64,000 nucleotides of DNA from Pyropia haitanensis (GCA_008729055.1 SDUX01000010.1:1426001-1490000), one strand, 5' to 3'; positions 1-11,700 are shown, numbered from the stretch's first letter. Notes: a model not told the origin generated them from the sequence alone. Program-made: numbers and translations.

Positions 1-1354
1 CCCACGCTGTGGCCACCACCGCAGTCGGCAGCTGCCGCGCCAGGCGCGGCGCGCCGCCCTCGCCCGCCGCGTCCAGCCCGACCGTCGAGAGGTCCATCAC
101 CGCCATGTAGCGCGCGTACAGCGCGGCGAGGTCGGTCAGCCCCCCATCGTCGGCGGCGGCAGCGCCCGCCGCCGTCGCCGCCGCCGCAGATGCTGTCGCC
201 GCCGCCCCCGAGGTCGCTCCCATCCCCCCCGCATCCGCCGTGTCGGGCGTCGTAACGGGTGGCGGCGGCAGAGCCGCGGCCGACAGCGCCGACGCGTGGT
301 CGGCCGCCGCCGCGGCGTACGCGCGGAAGCGCCGCCACGCCGCGGGCGCGGGCGCGTAGGCCGCCCAGCGGAGGCGCCGCTGGAAGACCGCCACCCCCGT
401 CGCGGCCTCCTTTTCACCTGCCGCTGCCATGGGCGTGGCGGCGGCGGCGCGGCGCGTGCCTGGGACCGCCACCGTGGACGGCTCGTCCTCGCCGGGAAGA
501 AGGAGGGTGTAACCGGCCACGTCAGGGCGGGCGCCATACGAGACGGCGGCGGCGGCCAGCCAGGTAAAAAAGTGAGGCGACACTTGCACCGCCGAGTCGA
601 GGAAGAGCGTCAGCGGGTCGGCGTCAGCGGGGACGGCGGCGTCAGCGGCGGGCGCGCCCGCGTCTGCCGATCCACCCTCGGCAGCGGGCACGGGCATCGA
701 CAGCGGCGCGGCGGCGTCTGCGTCCAGCATTGCCGCCGCGACGGCGCCCGCGCCCGTCTTTGCGGCGGGCGGCGCCAGCAGCACCACCCGATAGCTCCCA
801 AACCGCCAGCGGTAGGCCCGCGCGGTGGCCAGCGCGGCCGCGTCCACCAGGTCGCCGCGGCCGCCCGCCGCGCACGGCGCGCGGCGGCGCCCACCACACC
901 GCGTCGGCGGCGGGAACCATACCTCCAGCCCGACCGCGTCGTACGCAAAGTCCGCGGTCGTCAGCGCCGTGAGGGCGGACGCCACCTCGGTCGCCCCCGC
1001 GCCGGGGCGGACGCGCAGGACAAGGCGCGCCGCCTCGTCGCCGGCACGCCCCCGTGGTGGCCCATACACCGCCGCGTACGGCCACCGCGGCACCTCTGCG
1101 GAGAGTGGAAGCGGCGCCCACGCGCCGCTGCCGCTACGCCCCGTCAGCAGCGGCACGCCGTCGAGTGTCCCGTCCTGGCCAACACCGGCCAGGAAGTAGA
1201 GCAGCACCCAGAGCACCACCAGCGGCACCGCCACCGCCGCCACCGCCGTGGCGGGGCGGTCCCACGGGCGCCCCCCCGCCTTGCCCGACGCCCACGCACT
1301 CAGAGAGCCACCAAAGCCGCCGCCAGGCGAGCGCCGTCCCCATGACGCCGCCAT
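1..1354 (-). CDS. Type II membrane glycosyltransferase-like protein (3' end beyond left edge)
   Basis: The minus strand is open in one frame from 2104 to the left edge, with an in-frame TAG just upstream of 2104. I prefer the ATG at 1354: it puts a hydrophobic anchor (VAVPLVVLWVLLYFLAG) at about residues 38-56 after a short basic tail, the usual layout of a Golgi type II enzyme. ATGs at 1546 and 2104 would add Gly-rich sequence. The lumenal part has a Rossmann-like stretch (RLVLRVRPGAGATEVASAL, then DFAYDAVGLEVWF), an FLDSAVQVSPHFFTWL block resembling the FLEDDxxVSPxFxxWL signature of plant/algal glycosyltransferase-like proteins, and a later WRRFRAY block. The acidic EDD expected in that signature reads D-S-A, so metal binding may be altered. 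Family assignment comes from motif memory only; activity and substrate are unknown. The C-terminus lies outside the window. Confidence 0.6.
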   Translation of the reverse strand, partial: MAASWGRRSPGGGFGGSLSAWASGKAGGRPWDRPATAVAAVAVPLVVLWVLLYFLAGVGQDGTLDGVPLLTGRSGSGAWAPLPLSAEVPRWPYAAVYGPPRGRAGDEAARLVLRVRPGAGATEVASALTALTTADFAYDAVGLEVWFPPPTRCGGRRRAPCAAGGRGDLVDAAALATARAYRWRFGSYRVVLLAPPAAKTGAGAVAAAMLDADAAAPLSMPVPAAEGGSADAGAPAADAAVPADADPLTLFLDSAVQVSPHFFTWLAAAAVSYGARPDVAGYTLLLPGEDEPSTVAVPGTRRAAAATPMAAAGEKEAATGVAVFQRRLRWAAYAPAPAAWRRFRAYAAAAADHASALSAAALPPPPVTTPDTADAGGMGATSGAAATASAAAATAAGAAAADDGGLTDLAALYARYMAVMDLSTVGLDAAGEGGAPRLARQLPTAVVATAW

Positions 1355-1956
1355 CGCCGTCGTAGCGTTGCGGAGGCGATGGACCGCACGGGCCACGACG
1401 CGCCCCACCTCCGCGCCCGCCACGCCGCCGCCGCCGCCACCGCCACCGCCGCCGCCACCACCGCCGCCCTCCGCATCTGTCCCATCGGCGGCGATACCGC
1501 CTCCACCAGCGTTGACCGCCCAGCCGCCCTTGCGCCGCCGCCGCATCACCGCGGGGCCATTCGTCCAAAGGATACGCGACAGGCTGCGGGTCATGCGCGC
1601 AAGGCGGCGGGGCAGGGGGGCCCCACCGCCGCCGCCGCCGCCGCCGCCACTGCCGCCGTCGCCGCCGCCACCACCGCCGCCACTGCCGCCGACGGAACAC
1701 GCCACGCCACGAGGGGCATCTCCGGCGGCGGCTGCACAGCTGTCGCCAATGCCGCCGGCGGTTGCCGCCGCCGCCGTGCACCCCCGCCCGACGGTGGGGG
1801 CGGCGTCCCCGGTGGGCGCCCCCCCACCCCCCCCCACACCCCCACCAAGTGGAAGGACGCTGTCCGAAACGACGGGTGCCCCCGCTGCCTCCCCCTCCCA
1901 CACTGCAAGGAGCAGCTCATCCCCGCCGCCGGTCGCGGCCGCCACACCGCCCGCAC

Positions 1957-2001
<45 letters not shown>

Positions 2002-5000
2002 TGCCGCTGCCACCGCCACCGCCGCCTCCGCCACCGCCACCGCCACCGCCGCCGCCGTCGTGCCGTGTCACAGCCGCCATGCCACCGCCCGAGCGGTCAC
2101 CCATACCCCACCGCCACCGCTACTGCCACCGCCACCACCACCACAACTACCACAACCGCGAGCCCCCGCCCCCCCCTCAAGGCCGGTATTCCGCGCCCCC
2201 GCACCCCCCCCACAGCCACCAGCCACAACGGAGCCCCTCGTCCGTAACCACCCCCGCGTGCGCACAAGCGCGTCCACGACAACCCCCGACGAGCACGTCG
2301 GCCGCGCGGTGGGCAGGGAGTGGAAAAGGGGGTGGCGGTGCACCGCACGGCAACCGCGGAGCCCAAAGCAAGGGCGGCCGAGCCAGAAAAATACAAACGA
2401 AGAGTGGGAGGTGGCCGCCGGACGCGCCTCCTCGCCGCCGCTGCCCGCCGCGGCCGGCCACGCCGCCGCCCGACCGCCACGAGCGACGGTCCGCGGCCAC
2501 CACCCACGCGGGTCGGAGAGCGAGGAAGGGAAGCTGAAGGGGGGGGGGGGGGGGAGGGGGAACGTGGCTCCAGCAGCAGCGCAGCGCCCACCGCCGGCGG
2601 CGGCGGCCGACGGCGGCGGCCGGCACGCGGCCGGCGGCGGCGCCCACAGCAACCCGCCACTGGCGGCGCAAAATCGTTGCCGAGCGCTCTCGGCCGTGCG
2701 CCCCGGCGCAGTGTCGCCCTGGTGGAGGCGGGGGCGGTTGGGCGTGCCGCAAATGACGGCAACGGGGGGGGGGTACAAGCGCGGGCGGCAGGGAGGGGAG
2801 GGTACAAGCGCAGGCGGCAGGGAGGGGAGGGGACGGGGTGGAGGAGGGAGCGATGGGTCGCCGCTGCTCCGCCCCAGCTCTGATCCGCTGCCGCGGCGGA
2901 TCACCCGCGGAGGGGCAGACGTCGCCACGACCGCAGTACACACCGGTACTGTCTGGCCAGCGAGCGCCGAGGCGGCGCCCGAATCGGGCTTCCACCGCCC
3001 CCCACTGTCGGCACACCGTGGCGGCGGTGGAGATCAGGGTGGGACCCAACCCCCCCCCCCCCCGCGCGCCCCAGCCCACGGCGCGTCATCCCGCCGCGGC
3101 GGCCGCCGCGCCGCCGGCGACGGGCCGCCGGTGTACCCGCACGGGGTGCTGGTGGGGGGAGCCTCCCGCTGGACGCGGCTCCCGCTGGCCATTGCCGCCG
3201 CGGCCGTCGGCTCCGGCGGGTCGGCTCGTCGGGCGGGGGGGGGGGGCGACGGCGGCGTTGGCGCGGCGGTGGGGGGGGGGGGGGCCGACGCGGCCGCGGC
3301 CGCGCACGCCGTTGCTGGGGGGGGGGGGGGTGGGGCGCCGCGTTGGCGACCGCCGCACCGGCGGTGGTGGTTGCGTAGAGGTGTAGGGCTTTGGAAAGGG
3401 GCTGGCCGGGGAGGGGTGGTGGGATGGGGTAGTGACATGGTGGGCGGTGGACGGGGGTGGCGGCGCGCACGGGGAAAGGGTTGGTCGGGTGGGGGGGGGT
3501 GTGGCCACGGGGGCGTGGACGGGTGTTTCTTCTCCATTTTTTTTTTTTTTTGCGTCTATCAAACTACCACTCCCGCCACCCCACCCGCGTGGGCGTCGTC
3601 GACCCCGCCGACCGCGGACGCCCGGGAGAAGGGGACGCCACGCGCACGGTGCCGCGCCCGGCACGGTCAGTGCAACCGTAGCGGGCAGGACACCGCGGCC
3701 GTCTCGACCGCGGCGGCGGGTGGGTCAACCCGGCGGCGCGCCGCCGGGCGGGGGTGTGGCGGCCTCGTCCCGCCCACCCCGGTCCCCGCCTCCGCCCCCG
3801 CCCCCGCCCCCGCCCCCGTTCCCGCCTCCGCCCCCTCCCCCTCCCCCTCCCCCGCCCCCACCCACCTCCCGCGCCCGCTCGGCTATCCCCGTCGCAGCCG
3901 CGGCGGCCGCCGTCGCCGTCCCGCCGGTGGGTGCTGGGGGGCGCTGCGTGGGAGGCGGGTGCTGTGGCGGCAGCGGCGGCGGCGGCGGTGGCGGCGGGGG
4001 TGGGGGCACGCCCGCCGCGCCGGCCGTCGCTGTCACCCACGGGTGCGGCGGTGGAGGCGGCGGCGCGCCGCCGGCCGAGGCACAGGAAGCAAGCAGCGCG
4101 CGGAGGGCGGACGTTGGCAGGGGGAAGACGCACGGAGCGGGGGGTGGCCGGGCCGCCGCGGGCGCCGCCCACCGCCCACCACAACCGCCCACAAGGAGCA
4201 ACAAACAAACAACCAAAAAAAAAAAAAGCACAGCCGCGGCGCACCCGCCCGGCGCCGCCCCAAACGAACGGCGCGCCGTTGCGCGGCGGCGGCGGCGGCG
4301 ACGGCGGTGGCGGCGGCGGCGACCACGACGGCCGCGGCGGCGGCGGCGGCGGCGGCCGACGCGGGGACCTTCCCCCGTGGGGGGCACCCCTGGCCTAGAC
4401 GCCCCGTCCGCGGCGGCCGCCGGCGGCACGCGACGGCGGTGAACGCGGGTCGACGGGGGGGGGGGGGGGCGGGCGGGGGTGGCGTCGCCGCCGCGGCGGC
4501 GCGGTACGGGCGGCGCTACCGGGCTCGGGCGGCCGGCGGCGGCGACGCCGCTGGCCGGGCGCAGCAGGGGTGCGGCGCGCGACGCGCGCGCCGTCTCGCG
4601 TTGGGGTGTGGGGGGGGGGGGGGGGGGGGGGACGCCGTCGCTGGGGGGGGGGGGGGGGGGGTATGGCCGTGGCCGCGCGTGGTGGCGGCGGCACGTCCAT
4701 CACGCGTCGGCGGGGTCGGGCGGGCGGGCGGGCGGGTGGGTGGGCGGGCGGGCGGGCGGGTGGGTGGGCGTGGCGCCACCCCCGACGGGCGCAGCCGCCG
4801 TCGCGTCCACGCGCGACGCCCAGACGGGCGGGTCCCCAGACGGCCGGCCCCCGCCCGCCGGCGCGGCTCCCCCCGCCACCGTGGCGCCGGCACCGCCCAC
4901 AGACGGGGTGCGGCGGTCGTGGCGGCTGCGGCGGCCGCGCGGGTGCGTCGGGCGGGCGCACCCCCCAGCGGGGGAGGCGGGTGCAGCGTCAATGGGGAAA

Positions 5001-5945
5001 CGGGCCGAGCGGCAGCTCTACACTAGCTAGGGACGGCAGGGGGGGGGGGGGGGGGGGGGGGCGCGCCGGGGCCGCCGACGGCCGCGCACACGCCGTCTGC
5101 CGCCAGGGGTGGCAGGGGGGGTGAGGGGGGGGGGGGGGGGGAAGGGAGACCGACGACCGTGGCAGTGTGTGGACGCAAAGCGGTGCGGGTCTCCTCGGCC
5201 ACCGTCGGTGGTGGTAGTGGCCACGCAGCGTCGGCGATGGTGGTGGCCTGCGTCGGCGATGGTGTCGGTGGTGGTAGTGGCCACGCAGCGTCGGGGATGG
5301 TGGTGGCCTACGAGAGGGGGGATGGACCGGCTGGCGGCCGCCGCGGCGCCGCCCGCTCCCGCCGTGGCGCGGACGCGGCGCGGCCGCCAGCGTCGCCGGC
5401 GCGGCGGCCGGCCGAGAAGCAGGGGGTCAACCAGAGTGGCCAGGCGTCCGTGGGGAGGAGGAACGCCATCAGGATGGCATCGGACAAGGGGGTTGGGGGA
5501 GGGGGGTGGGGGGGGGGGGGGGGGGGGTGGGGGGGCACATGGAGGAGGATGGGACCGCGCGAGTCGCGTGCGCCACGGCGGCGACACAGGGGCACTCGCC
5601 CGCGTCTGACGCGAGCGTGGACCAACGGTGGCGCCGTCAAGTGTGTGTGCCGTGTGTGCTCGGTTGACAAACGAAATCACCGTGGCTACCGACGCGCACG
5701 CACCTGACGTGTTTTCAGAGAGCGCGGTGTGTGGCCCCCCCGCGGGCGGGAGCTCTACGCCCGGCGGGGCACGGTCGTGCGAGACGGGTCCCCGGTCAAT
5801 GGCATGGACAAAGACAGACACAAGCATACGGTGAGCCCGACCCGGCGTGCACGCAACGGCCAGCAATACATAGATACGCCCCCACCCCACTCATCACCCA
5901 CTCGACGTAGGACCGCTCCTCCCCCCTCCCCCCCCCCCCCCTCCT
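1355..5945. other. Low-complexity intergenic DNA, upstream of the glycosyltransferase-like gene
   Basis: G and C runs of 8-20 bases, (CCG)n and (GGGC)n simple repeats fill this stretch. The part up to 2104 may be 5' coding sequence of the glycosyltransferase-like gene. There is a 15-T run at 3537-3551, a 13-A run at 4215-4227 and a GGGC/GGGT simple repeat near 4720-4770. Several reading frames stay open for hundreds of codons, but all are Arg/Pro/Gly strings without domain content. I see no supportable gene between 2105 and 5945. Confidence 0.5.
5203..5310. repeat. Two-copy tandem repeat, 60-bp period
   Basis: The sequence starting GTCGGTGGTGGTAGTGGCC at 5203 recurs exactly 60 bases later at 5263. 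Both copies continue through CACGCAGCGTCGG; they differ at one base (GGCGATGG versus GGGGATGG), and the second copy breaks off after about 46 bases. This is a local tandem duplication in otherwise non-coding DNA. Confidence 0.85.
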
Positions 5946-8038
5946 CTACCCATGCAGCCGCTGGCGGTGCTTGGACAGGTTCCCCCGCTCACTAAACCGC
6001 ATGTCGCACGCGTCGCACGGAAACGGCTTGACCTTCTCGTGCACCGTCCGCACGTGCTTGGACCGCGTCCCCGCGTGGCTAAACGCCGCCCCACACACGG
6101 GGCACGCAAACGGCCGCCGCTTCTCGTGCACCGCCAGGTGGTGCTGCTGCAGGTCGTACCGCCGCTTAAACGCGATCGGGCAGCGCGTGCACGCGTACGG
6201 CCGCTCGTTGGCGTACGCGTCGAGGGCGGCGCGCTGGCCGGGGGGGGGGGTACCCCCTGCGGGTGACCCTGCTGCGGCCGGTACGGGGAGGGCGTCGGCG
6301 CCAGCCGCCGCAGCCGCCGTGCCGAGATGGCCGCCGCGGTCGCGGCGGTGATGACGGACGAGTCGGCCACGTGGGCGGCGGCGCCGCCGGGGTAGACGCC
6401 GCCGCCGACAAGGACAGGCCCCGCCATGGTGGCTGCGTGGGTGACGGCGCCGTCTGTGGCCGGCGCGCCCGACGCGGGGCCTCCGCCGACGGCGCCGTGG
6501 TGGTTGCCGGCGCGGGGGGTAAAGATGCCGCCGCCACTGTCTGCGCGGGAGGGCATGCCGAGCAACTCGGGACCCACCCGCCTGACGGGAAGGCCGACCG
6601 ACGCGGCGGACGAGAGCGTCGAGCACCCACCCGACAGCGCCTGCGCCGACCCCGACGGCGAGCGGGCCGCGGCGCCATCGACTCGGCTGTCGTGCCCGAT
6701 GGGCACGGCGGCACCGCTGCCGCCGCCGCCCATCTGCAGCACAGCCGTGGTCGACAAGGGGGCGGCGTGCGTGCCACCGGCGGGAAAGCCGCCCCCGCTG
6801 GATGCGTAGAAGGGCATGGACAGGCGTGGGAGGTCCCCGACGCCACTGCCTGCGGCCGACCGGTCCAAGATGCGCGCCTTGAGGTCAAACGACCGCTCAA
6901 ACCCGCTGGATCCACCTCGCTCTCCGTAGACAACGGCGCTGCCGCCGACATCGCCGCCGCTACCGCCGCCTGCATCGACGGCCACTTCCCTTGCCTCGTT
7001 GCGTCCTACCATGGACGGGGCGCGCCGCGGCTCGCCTGCCGCGGCGGTAGCGCCGACACGGCCGACAGAGCCGCCGTGCGGGGATTCACTGGCGGCCCAG
7101 CCGACCCACCTTCCAGCTGCCGGCGGGGACGGCTCCACCGGGGGGGAGCCTTCGACAATGCCGCCGCCGCTACGGGCCGCCTGCGTGCCCGACGTCTCGG
7201 CCAGCACCGTCGACCAGTATTGCAGGCGCTGTCCCACCGTTGGAGATCCGACGGACGCGGCCGCGGGAGCGGGCGCGGCGGCCGCGGCCGCGGGGGGGGA
7301 CGCCACCACCGCCTCCGTCGATGCGTTCGCCCACCGCCGCCCCGCTGGGATGGTTGCGCCGGTCGACAGCGCGGCCGCCGCCGCCGCAGATGAACCACCG
7401 CATTCTGTCACTGGGGACAGACTGGCGACGGCCGGCGGCGATACCCAGCTTGCCAAGCCGGCGGCGTCGGCGCCACCACCGCCGCGGCCGCCGGTTGAGC
7501 CACCCCACGTGTCCCGGGTGTGGCGCTTGGTCGGCCGATGGTCGGCGGGTGAGCCAGTGTCACACGCTTTACCGGCGCGCTCGGTCTTGCCCCCGCCCTC
7601 CTCCGCCTCCCATGACGGCCGCGCCCGCTTGACGCGACCCGCCGACGCGGCGCCATCGGCCGGAAACAGTGCTTGAATGGGCGGCAGCCGCCCACCGGGG
7701 ATCGCCTTCTTGGTCCAGCGCGACGGCAACGACGGCAACAGCTTGGGGCGCCCGTGATCATCGCAGTCACTGACGCCGTCGGCAGCAACTGCCAGACGCT
7801 CTGCCGCCGTCGCATCGTCGGCGGCGTTGGCGGTGGCTTTGGCCGGCGCAGCCGCCGCGGCGCCACCGCCACCACTGCCTACGGGCGTGGGGAGGGGGCG
7901 GCGCGCCGCCGCGCCGCCGCCGCGGCGGACAGGCGGCATGATGGGAGGCACCGCCGTCGCGACGGGTCCCTCGTGGGTGCTGCCGTCAGCGTCCATCGGC
8001 TGGGGTGTCGTCGGGGGAGGGGTGGAGATTGGAACCAT
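5946..8038 (-). CDS. C2H2 zinc-finger protein, three C-terminal fingers (one frameshift)
   Basis: Putative sequence-specific DNA-binding protein of about 697 residues. The last 85 residues hold three classical fingers in tandem: CTRC...H, CPVC...H and CDAC...H, each C-x2-C-x12-H-x4-H, joined by TGEKPF-like linkers (EKRRPF, EKVKPF). The stop (TAG) follows four residues after the last His. The N-terminal 580 residues are Ala/Gly/Ser-rich without a recognised domain. The start is the ATG at 8038 (MVPISTPPP), after which composition becomes protein-like. The N-terminal frame and the finger frame meet at an 11-G run (6240-6250, plus strand); one extra base there joins them. A sequencing undercall is more likely than a broken gene because both sides are intact. 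Targets are unknown. Confidence 0.8.
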
Positions 8039-10117
8039 TTTGATTCGGGTAAGGCGGATGGGGGCTGGTCGGCGCGATGCGAGCGTCAGGCAAGGAGAGG
8101 ATGGGGAACACAAACGAAGTGGGGGCAGCGTGCGCACGACTTCGATTGATGGTATGGTGGTGTGCGTGAGTGTCCTCAAAGGATAGGCCGACGTGACTTG
8201 ACCGCGGATGCAACGCACCCCCCACCTCGGCCACCGCTCTTGTACGCGTCGGCGCTGAGCCGCAATCCACCCGCCGGTTCGCCTGCCAGTGCGACGGACG
8301 CCACGGTCGCACCCCCCCCCCACCGCTCACGCCACCGCCAAGTGATACTGTCGCGCGGTCAGTGACACCGCGACGCGTGCGCTGCGGCGCGGCACGCCCC
8401 GCCGCAACCCACCCCACACCCCACACGCTAGCCCTCAAATCTCATTCGCCCCCCCCCGCCTTCGCGGTCCGTGACGCGCGTATGCGCGCGCACGCACCCC
8501 TCGCCCCGCCTCTCGCCGTCGCGGTACACCACCCCCACCGCACTCGGGCGGCCAGTGGGGGGGGGGGGGGCGGAAAAAGCACGCGCCGCTCGTTCCGTAC
8601 CCTTGCACACACACCTCGCACGGAACCCCACTACTCAGCCGAGTGCACCGGTGGAATCAACGACCGCACAGTGGGTGGGTGTGGTGGGGGAAGGGGGGGC
8701 GGTGGTGGTGGTGGTGGTGGGCGCTGCCTGAGCCCGACACCCGCCCCGGAGGTGGCGCGTGCAGTGACCGGCACGTGTGGGGGGTGGGAGGGCGGTGGGG
8801 GCGGCACGCAGCACGGTCAAAATTACCCGGCGCCGCCCGTCGCGTGCGACCGTGCCGCAGAGACCGGTCGGCGGCCACAGAGCGGAGGAGGGTTAGCTCC
8901 GCGTCAGAGCACGGGTCGAGGGGACCTTCCCCCCCCCCTCGGTCACCGCTGTGCCCCTCCGCATTCGAGCGCCCCCCCCCATTCTCCTGGCGGTGCGGGT
9001 GGGTGCAGACGGGGTGGTGTCGGTGTGGCCGAGGAGACAAACCACGGTGCGCAACGAGAAACCGACAGGCGGACCGCGTTGGGAAAGGTGGTGACTCATG
9101 CCCAACCACGGGGAGGGGGTGATGTGCGGGTGGGTTGCGGTAGCCCGTGCACTGCGGGCCCACCACGAGCGCACGTCCACACGCTCGCCCGCGCTGCTGT
9201 TTTGGCAGCGGCAAGCGTCTAATGCGTTACGAGCACGCGCCGTCGTTAGGGGCGACTGCAAAGTGCAGCCAACCGACCGACGTGATCAGCAGAGCGGTGG
9301 GCGTGGCCACCACTCCCCCACCGCGCGCACCTGCCTCCCCCGCGGGCGCGACACTCGTTCCCCCCCCACCTCCTCTCACTCGCCGCTGAGTGGGCAGCGC
9401 GGCGCGTGCATTCTGTTGTCGTGACGGCGCCGCGCGCGGGGTGGTGGTCGGGGGCGTCTTGAAGGCGACTGCCGCCACGACACACCCACCCACCCGCCAC
9501 GGGCCGCGCGACGCAGCCGCTCACGCAACCCCCCCCCGCACGCCAGCACGCGCCCCGCCCGACGCACCCACTCCAATGAAGGCGTGGGGATGGGGGCGGG
9601 GGCGCGCCTGTCGTCCACCACCGCCACCGCCACCGTTACCGCCACCACCGCCGCCGCCAACCGCCACCACCGTCGGCCACCGCCAGCGGCCACCGCCGCG
9701 GCCACCGCAGGGCGGCGGCTAGTAGACAGGGCAAGGCGGCGCGAGGAATTTGAGCGGGTGTCGGGCCTGCTGCGGTCGCGCCGCGCCGGCTGGCTGGCCG
9801 CCCGCGGCTGCCTTCCCAGAAGCAGGCTGCATACAAAAAAGGAAAAACAAAATAAAGAAAGAAATACAGTCGGCGACTGTGGTGGATACGCAGGCGCTGC
9901 AGGACATCCCCATAGCTCATCCTATGACGATGGAATCTAGCACACCCCTCGTCCCGCTACCTTCAAGGGGGGAGGCTGGCCACCGCCACAGCTACCGTAC
10001 CGCGCACCGAGGAGAGACGGCCACGGATTGTACGGCACGCTGTTGGCGAGAGGGGGGCAGCCGGGGTGGGGACAAGAAAAAAATCCCATCTGGGCCACGA
10101 CCGCGACTCGACGGAGC
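8039..10117. other. Intergenic region upstream of the zinc-finger gene
   Basis: Presumed 5' flank of the zinc-finger gene. It holds short simple repeats (GGT run near 8700-8720, CCA/CCG near 9610-9690) and an A-rich patch at 9833-9868 containing AATAAA. Some 90-180-codon frames are open on both strands but none has a recognisable domain. I see no supportable gene. Confidence 0.4.
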
Positions 10118-10495
10118 TCAAAGCTGCTGGGACGCCAAGCGGGAGAAGCGCGGCGGCGGGCGTGCCGGGAGAGGGGAGTACACCTGTTGTGCGGCACACC
10201 CGCACCAAAACCTCGAGTACAGGGTTGATAGGCGGGTGACGGTTGGGAGGAGGGCGGCAGACCAGTCGGCGGCCCCTGACTGGCGGAATGCGTGGATGCA
10301 GTCCACCACGAGTCCCTCCGCCTGCCGTTTGAGCACACTCTGCGCTGCGGGACGGTGGGGACAGCGTGCGGCCACACACTTCCGTCTTGGCCACACGCAG
10401 TGTCGTGAGCGCATAACTCCCGCGAGCTGCCGGTCGCCAGCGGCGCGCGCGCGCGCCTGCCCCTTGTCCCCCCCCCCCCCCGCCTTCCCTAGCAT
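10118..10495 (-). CDS. Small hypothetical protein, 125 aa
   Basis: This ORF runs from an ATG at 10495 to a TGA at 10118-10120. The first 50 residues are Arg/Ala-rich, but residues 51-115 have balanced composition (for example LKRQAEGLVVDCIHAFRQSG and DWSAALLPTVTRLSTLYSRF), with amphipathic helical character and four cysteines. That is unlike the Arg/Pro/Gly strings of antisense frames in this window. I do not recognise the family. It stands alone between the zinc-finger gene and the SAP-like gene and could be an exon or a remnant rather than a whole gene. Confidence 0.3.
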   Translation of the reverse strand: MLGKAGGGGDKGQARARAAGDRQLAGVMRSRHCVWPRRKCVAARCPHRPAAQSVLKRQAEGLVVDCIHAFRQSGAADWSAALLPTVTRLSTLYSRFWCGCAAQQVYSPLPARPPPRFSRLASQQL

Positions 10496-11281
10496 TTCAT
10501 GAGGTGTCCCCTACCGCGGCAGACAGGAGAGGGACGCAGCTCGCACGCCAGGCGCCCCGCCCGCGCGCGGAGGGGGACGCCGATGCCAGCGCGGCGGCGC
10601 CAACGGGGACACCACGCCGTGTCTGACGTCGCGCGCAGGGACTGCGCCACAACCGTAACCGCGGCGGGCGGGCCGGGCGTCACGCCCGACTTGGCCGGCA
10701 AGGGGGCGTGGGCGGGGGCTCGAGAGGGGGTGATTGGCCGGCTGGCTGGGACCCGCAGGGCGGCGGATCGGAGGGCGCGAGGGGGACTGGAAGCGCCCGA
10801 GGGGGCGGGGGGTGGCCCCTCGGGGCAGCCGGTTGGGGGCGAACGGCTCGCTGCGGGGCCGACGGCAAGGGCCGCCGCGTCTACGAGCGGGCGTCGACCA
10901 GATAAATTCGGGACGAGGAAAACAGGCTCGGAGCGGCAGGTGGGGGCGGCGGAAACTGCGGAAGAAATAGGCTGGCCCGCGCGCCAGCTGCAGTGGTACG
11001 CGGCCGCGCGCAAGTTGTGCGCGACAAGGGACGGGGAACGCTCGCGGGCCACATGTGAGAGAGGATGGGGGTGGGGGTGGGGGCGGGGGACAGACGGATG
11101 AGGGGAGAGGCCGTACCTCTACCGTCCGTTGTGCGCGGGACCGGAAGCCTCTGTTGGGAACACGACTGACGCGAGAGCAGATTGCCATACTTGGTGTGGT
11201 CCCTTGCCAAAGTACTTGCGCTCTCTCTACTGTAGTTTCAATCGGCATGCAATGTTTGGGCTGCCGAGACAGAGCGTGCCG

Positions 11282-11418
11282 CTGGATAACACCCCCCCTG
11301 TTATCGAACCCCCCTCACGACCTCTGGGAGGGGGTTGGATAACATGTTATCCAACCCCTCCCCAGAGGTCGTGAGGGGGGTTTGATAACTGGATAACACC
11401 CCCCCTGTTATCGAACCC
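11282..11418. repeat. Nested inverted and direct repeat with clustered GATAAC motifs
   Basis: Two 44-nt arms, 11300-11343 and 11346-11389, are reverse complements with three mismatches and a 2-nt spacer. The centre reads GGATAACATGTTATCC. A 30-nt direct repeat flanks and overlaps the arms: 11282-11311 and 11389-11418, identical, each holding GATAACA-CCCCCC-TGTTATC. GATAAC or its complement therefore occurs six times in 137 bp. It could be a small hairpin element or a cluster of protein-binding sites; no transposase or clear target duplication is visible. Confidence 0.85.
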
Positions 11419-11663
11419 GAGGCGCTTGGCGGATGGCCCCGCGCTGCCCTTTCGGGCCGCGTTCGCTCTGGACGCGCGCTCGCCCCACGCGTGCGCGCAC
11501 CGGGCGGGCGTCCACGTCGGATACGGACAGATTGGGTCCGTATTCAAGAATGAGAAAAGTGGTAAACATGAATGGTAAGTCTCAGCACGCTGGCCGGATG
11601 ATAACCCAAAAATTGCACTCATGTCGACACCGCCTCAGTACTTCTTGTTCTTTGACACGGACT

Positions 11664-11700
11664 TTCAAGAAGAATTGGGTTCTTCGAGGCCTCTGATTGG
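11664..11700 (+). promoter_or_regulatory. Heat-shock-element-like motif plus reverse CCAAT box
   Basis: TTCAAGAAGAATTGGGTTCTTC contains alternating GAA/TTC units, including the 6-bp palindrome GAAGAA-ttggg-TTCTTC at 11669-11685, followed by GATTGG (reverse CCAAT) at 11695-11700. It lies about 650 bp upstream of the ATG of the SAP-like gene. Binding by a heat-shock factor or NF-Y is inferred from motif likeness only. Confidence 0.35.

Noticed and set aside
1379..5026. Plus-strand ORF of over 1,200 codons
   Set aside because: Its first part lies antisense to the membrane glycosyltransferase-like gene. The product is Arg/Ala/Pro/Gly filler with no ordered segment; open length only reflects scarcity of stops at this GC.
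11290..11420. tRNA B-box-like GGTTCGATAAC in the palindrome
   Set aside because: No cloverleaf can be folded; the word belongs to the GATAAC repeat.
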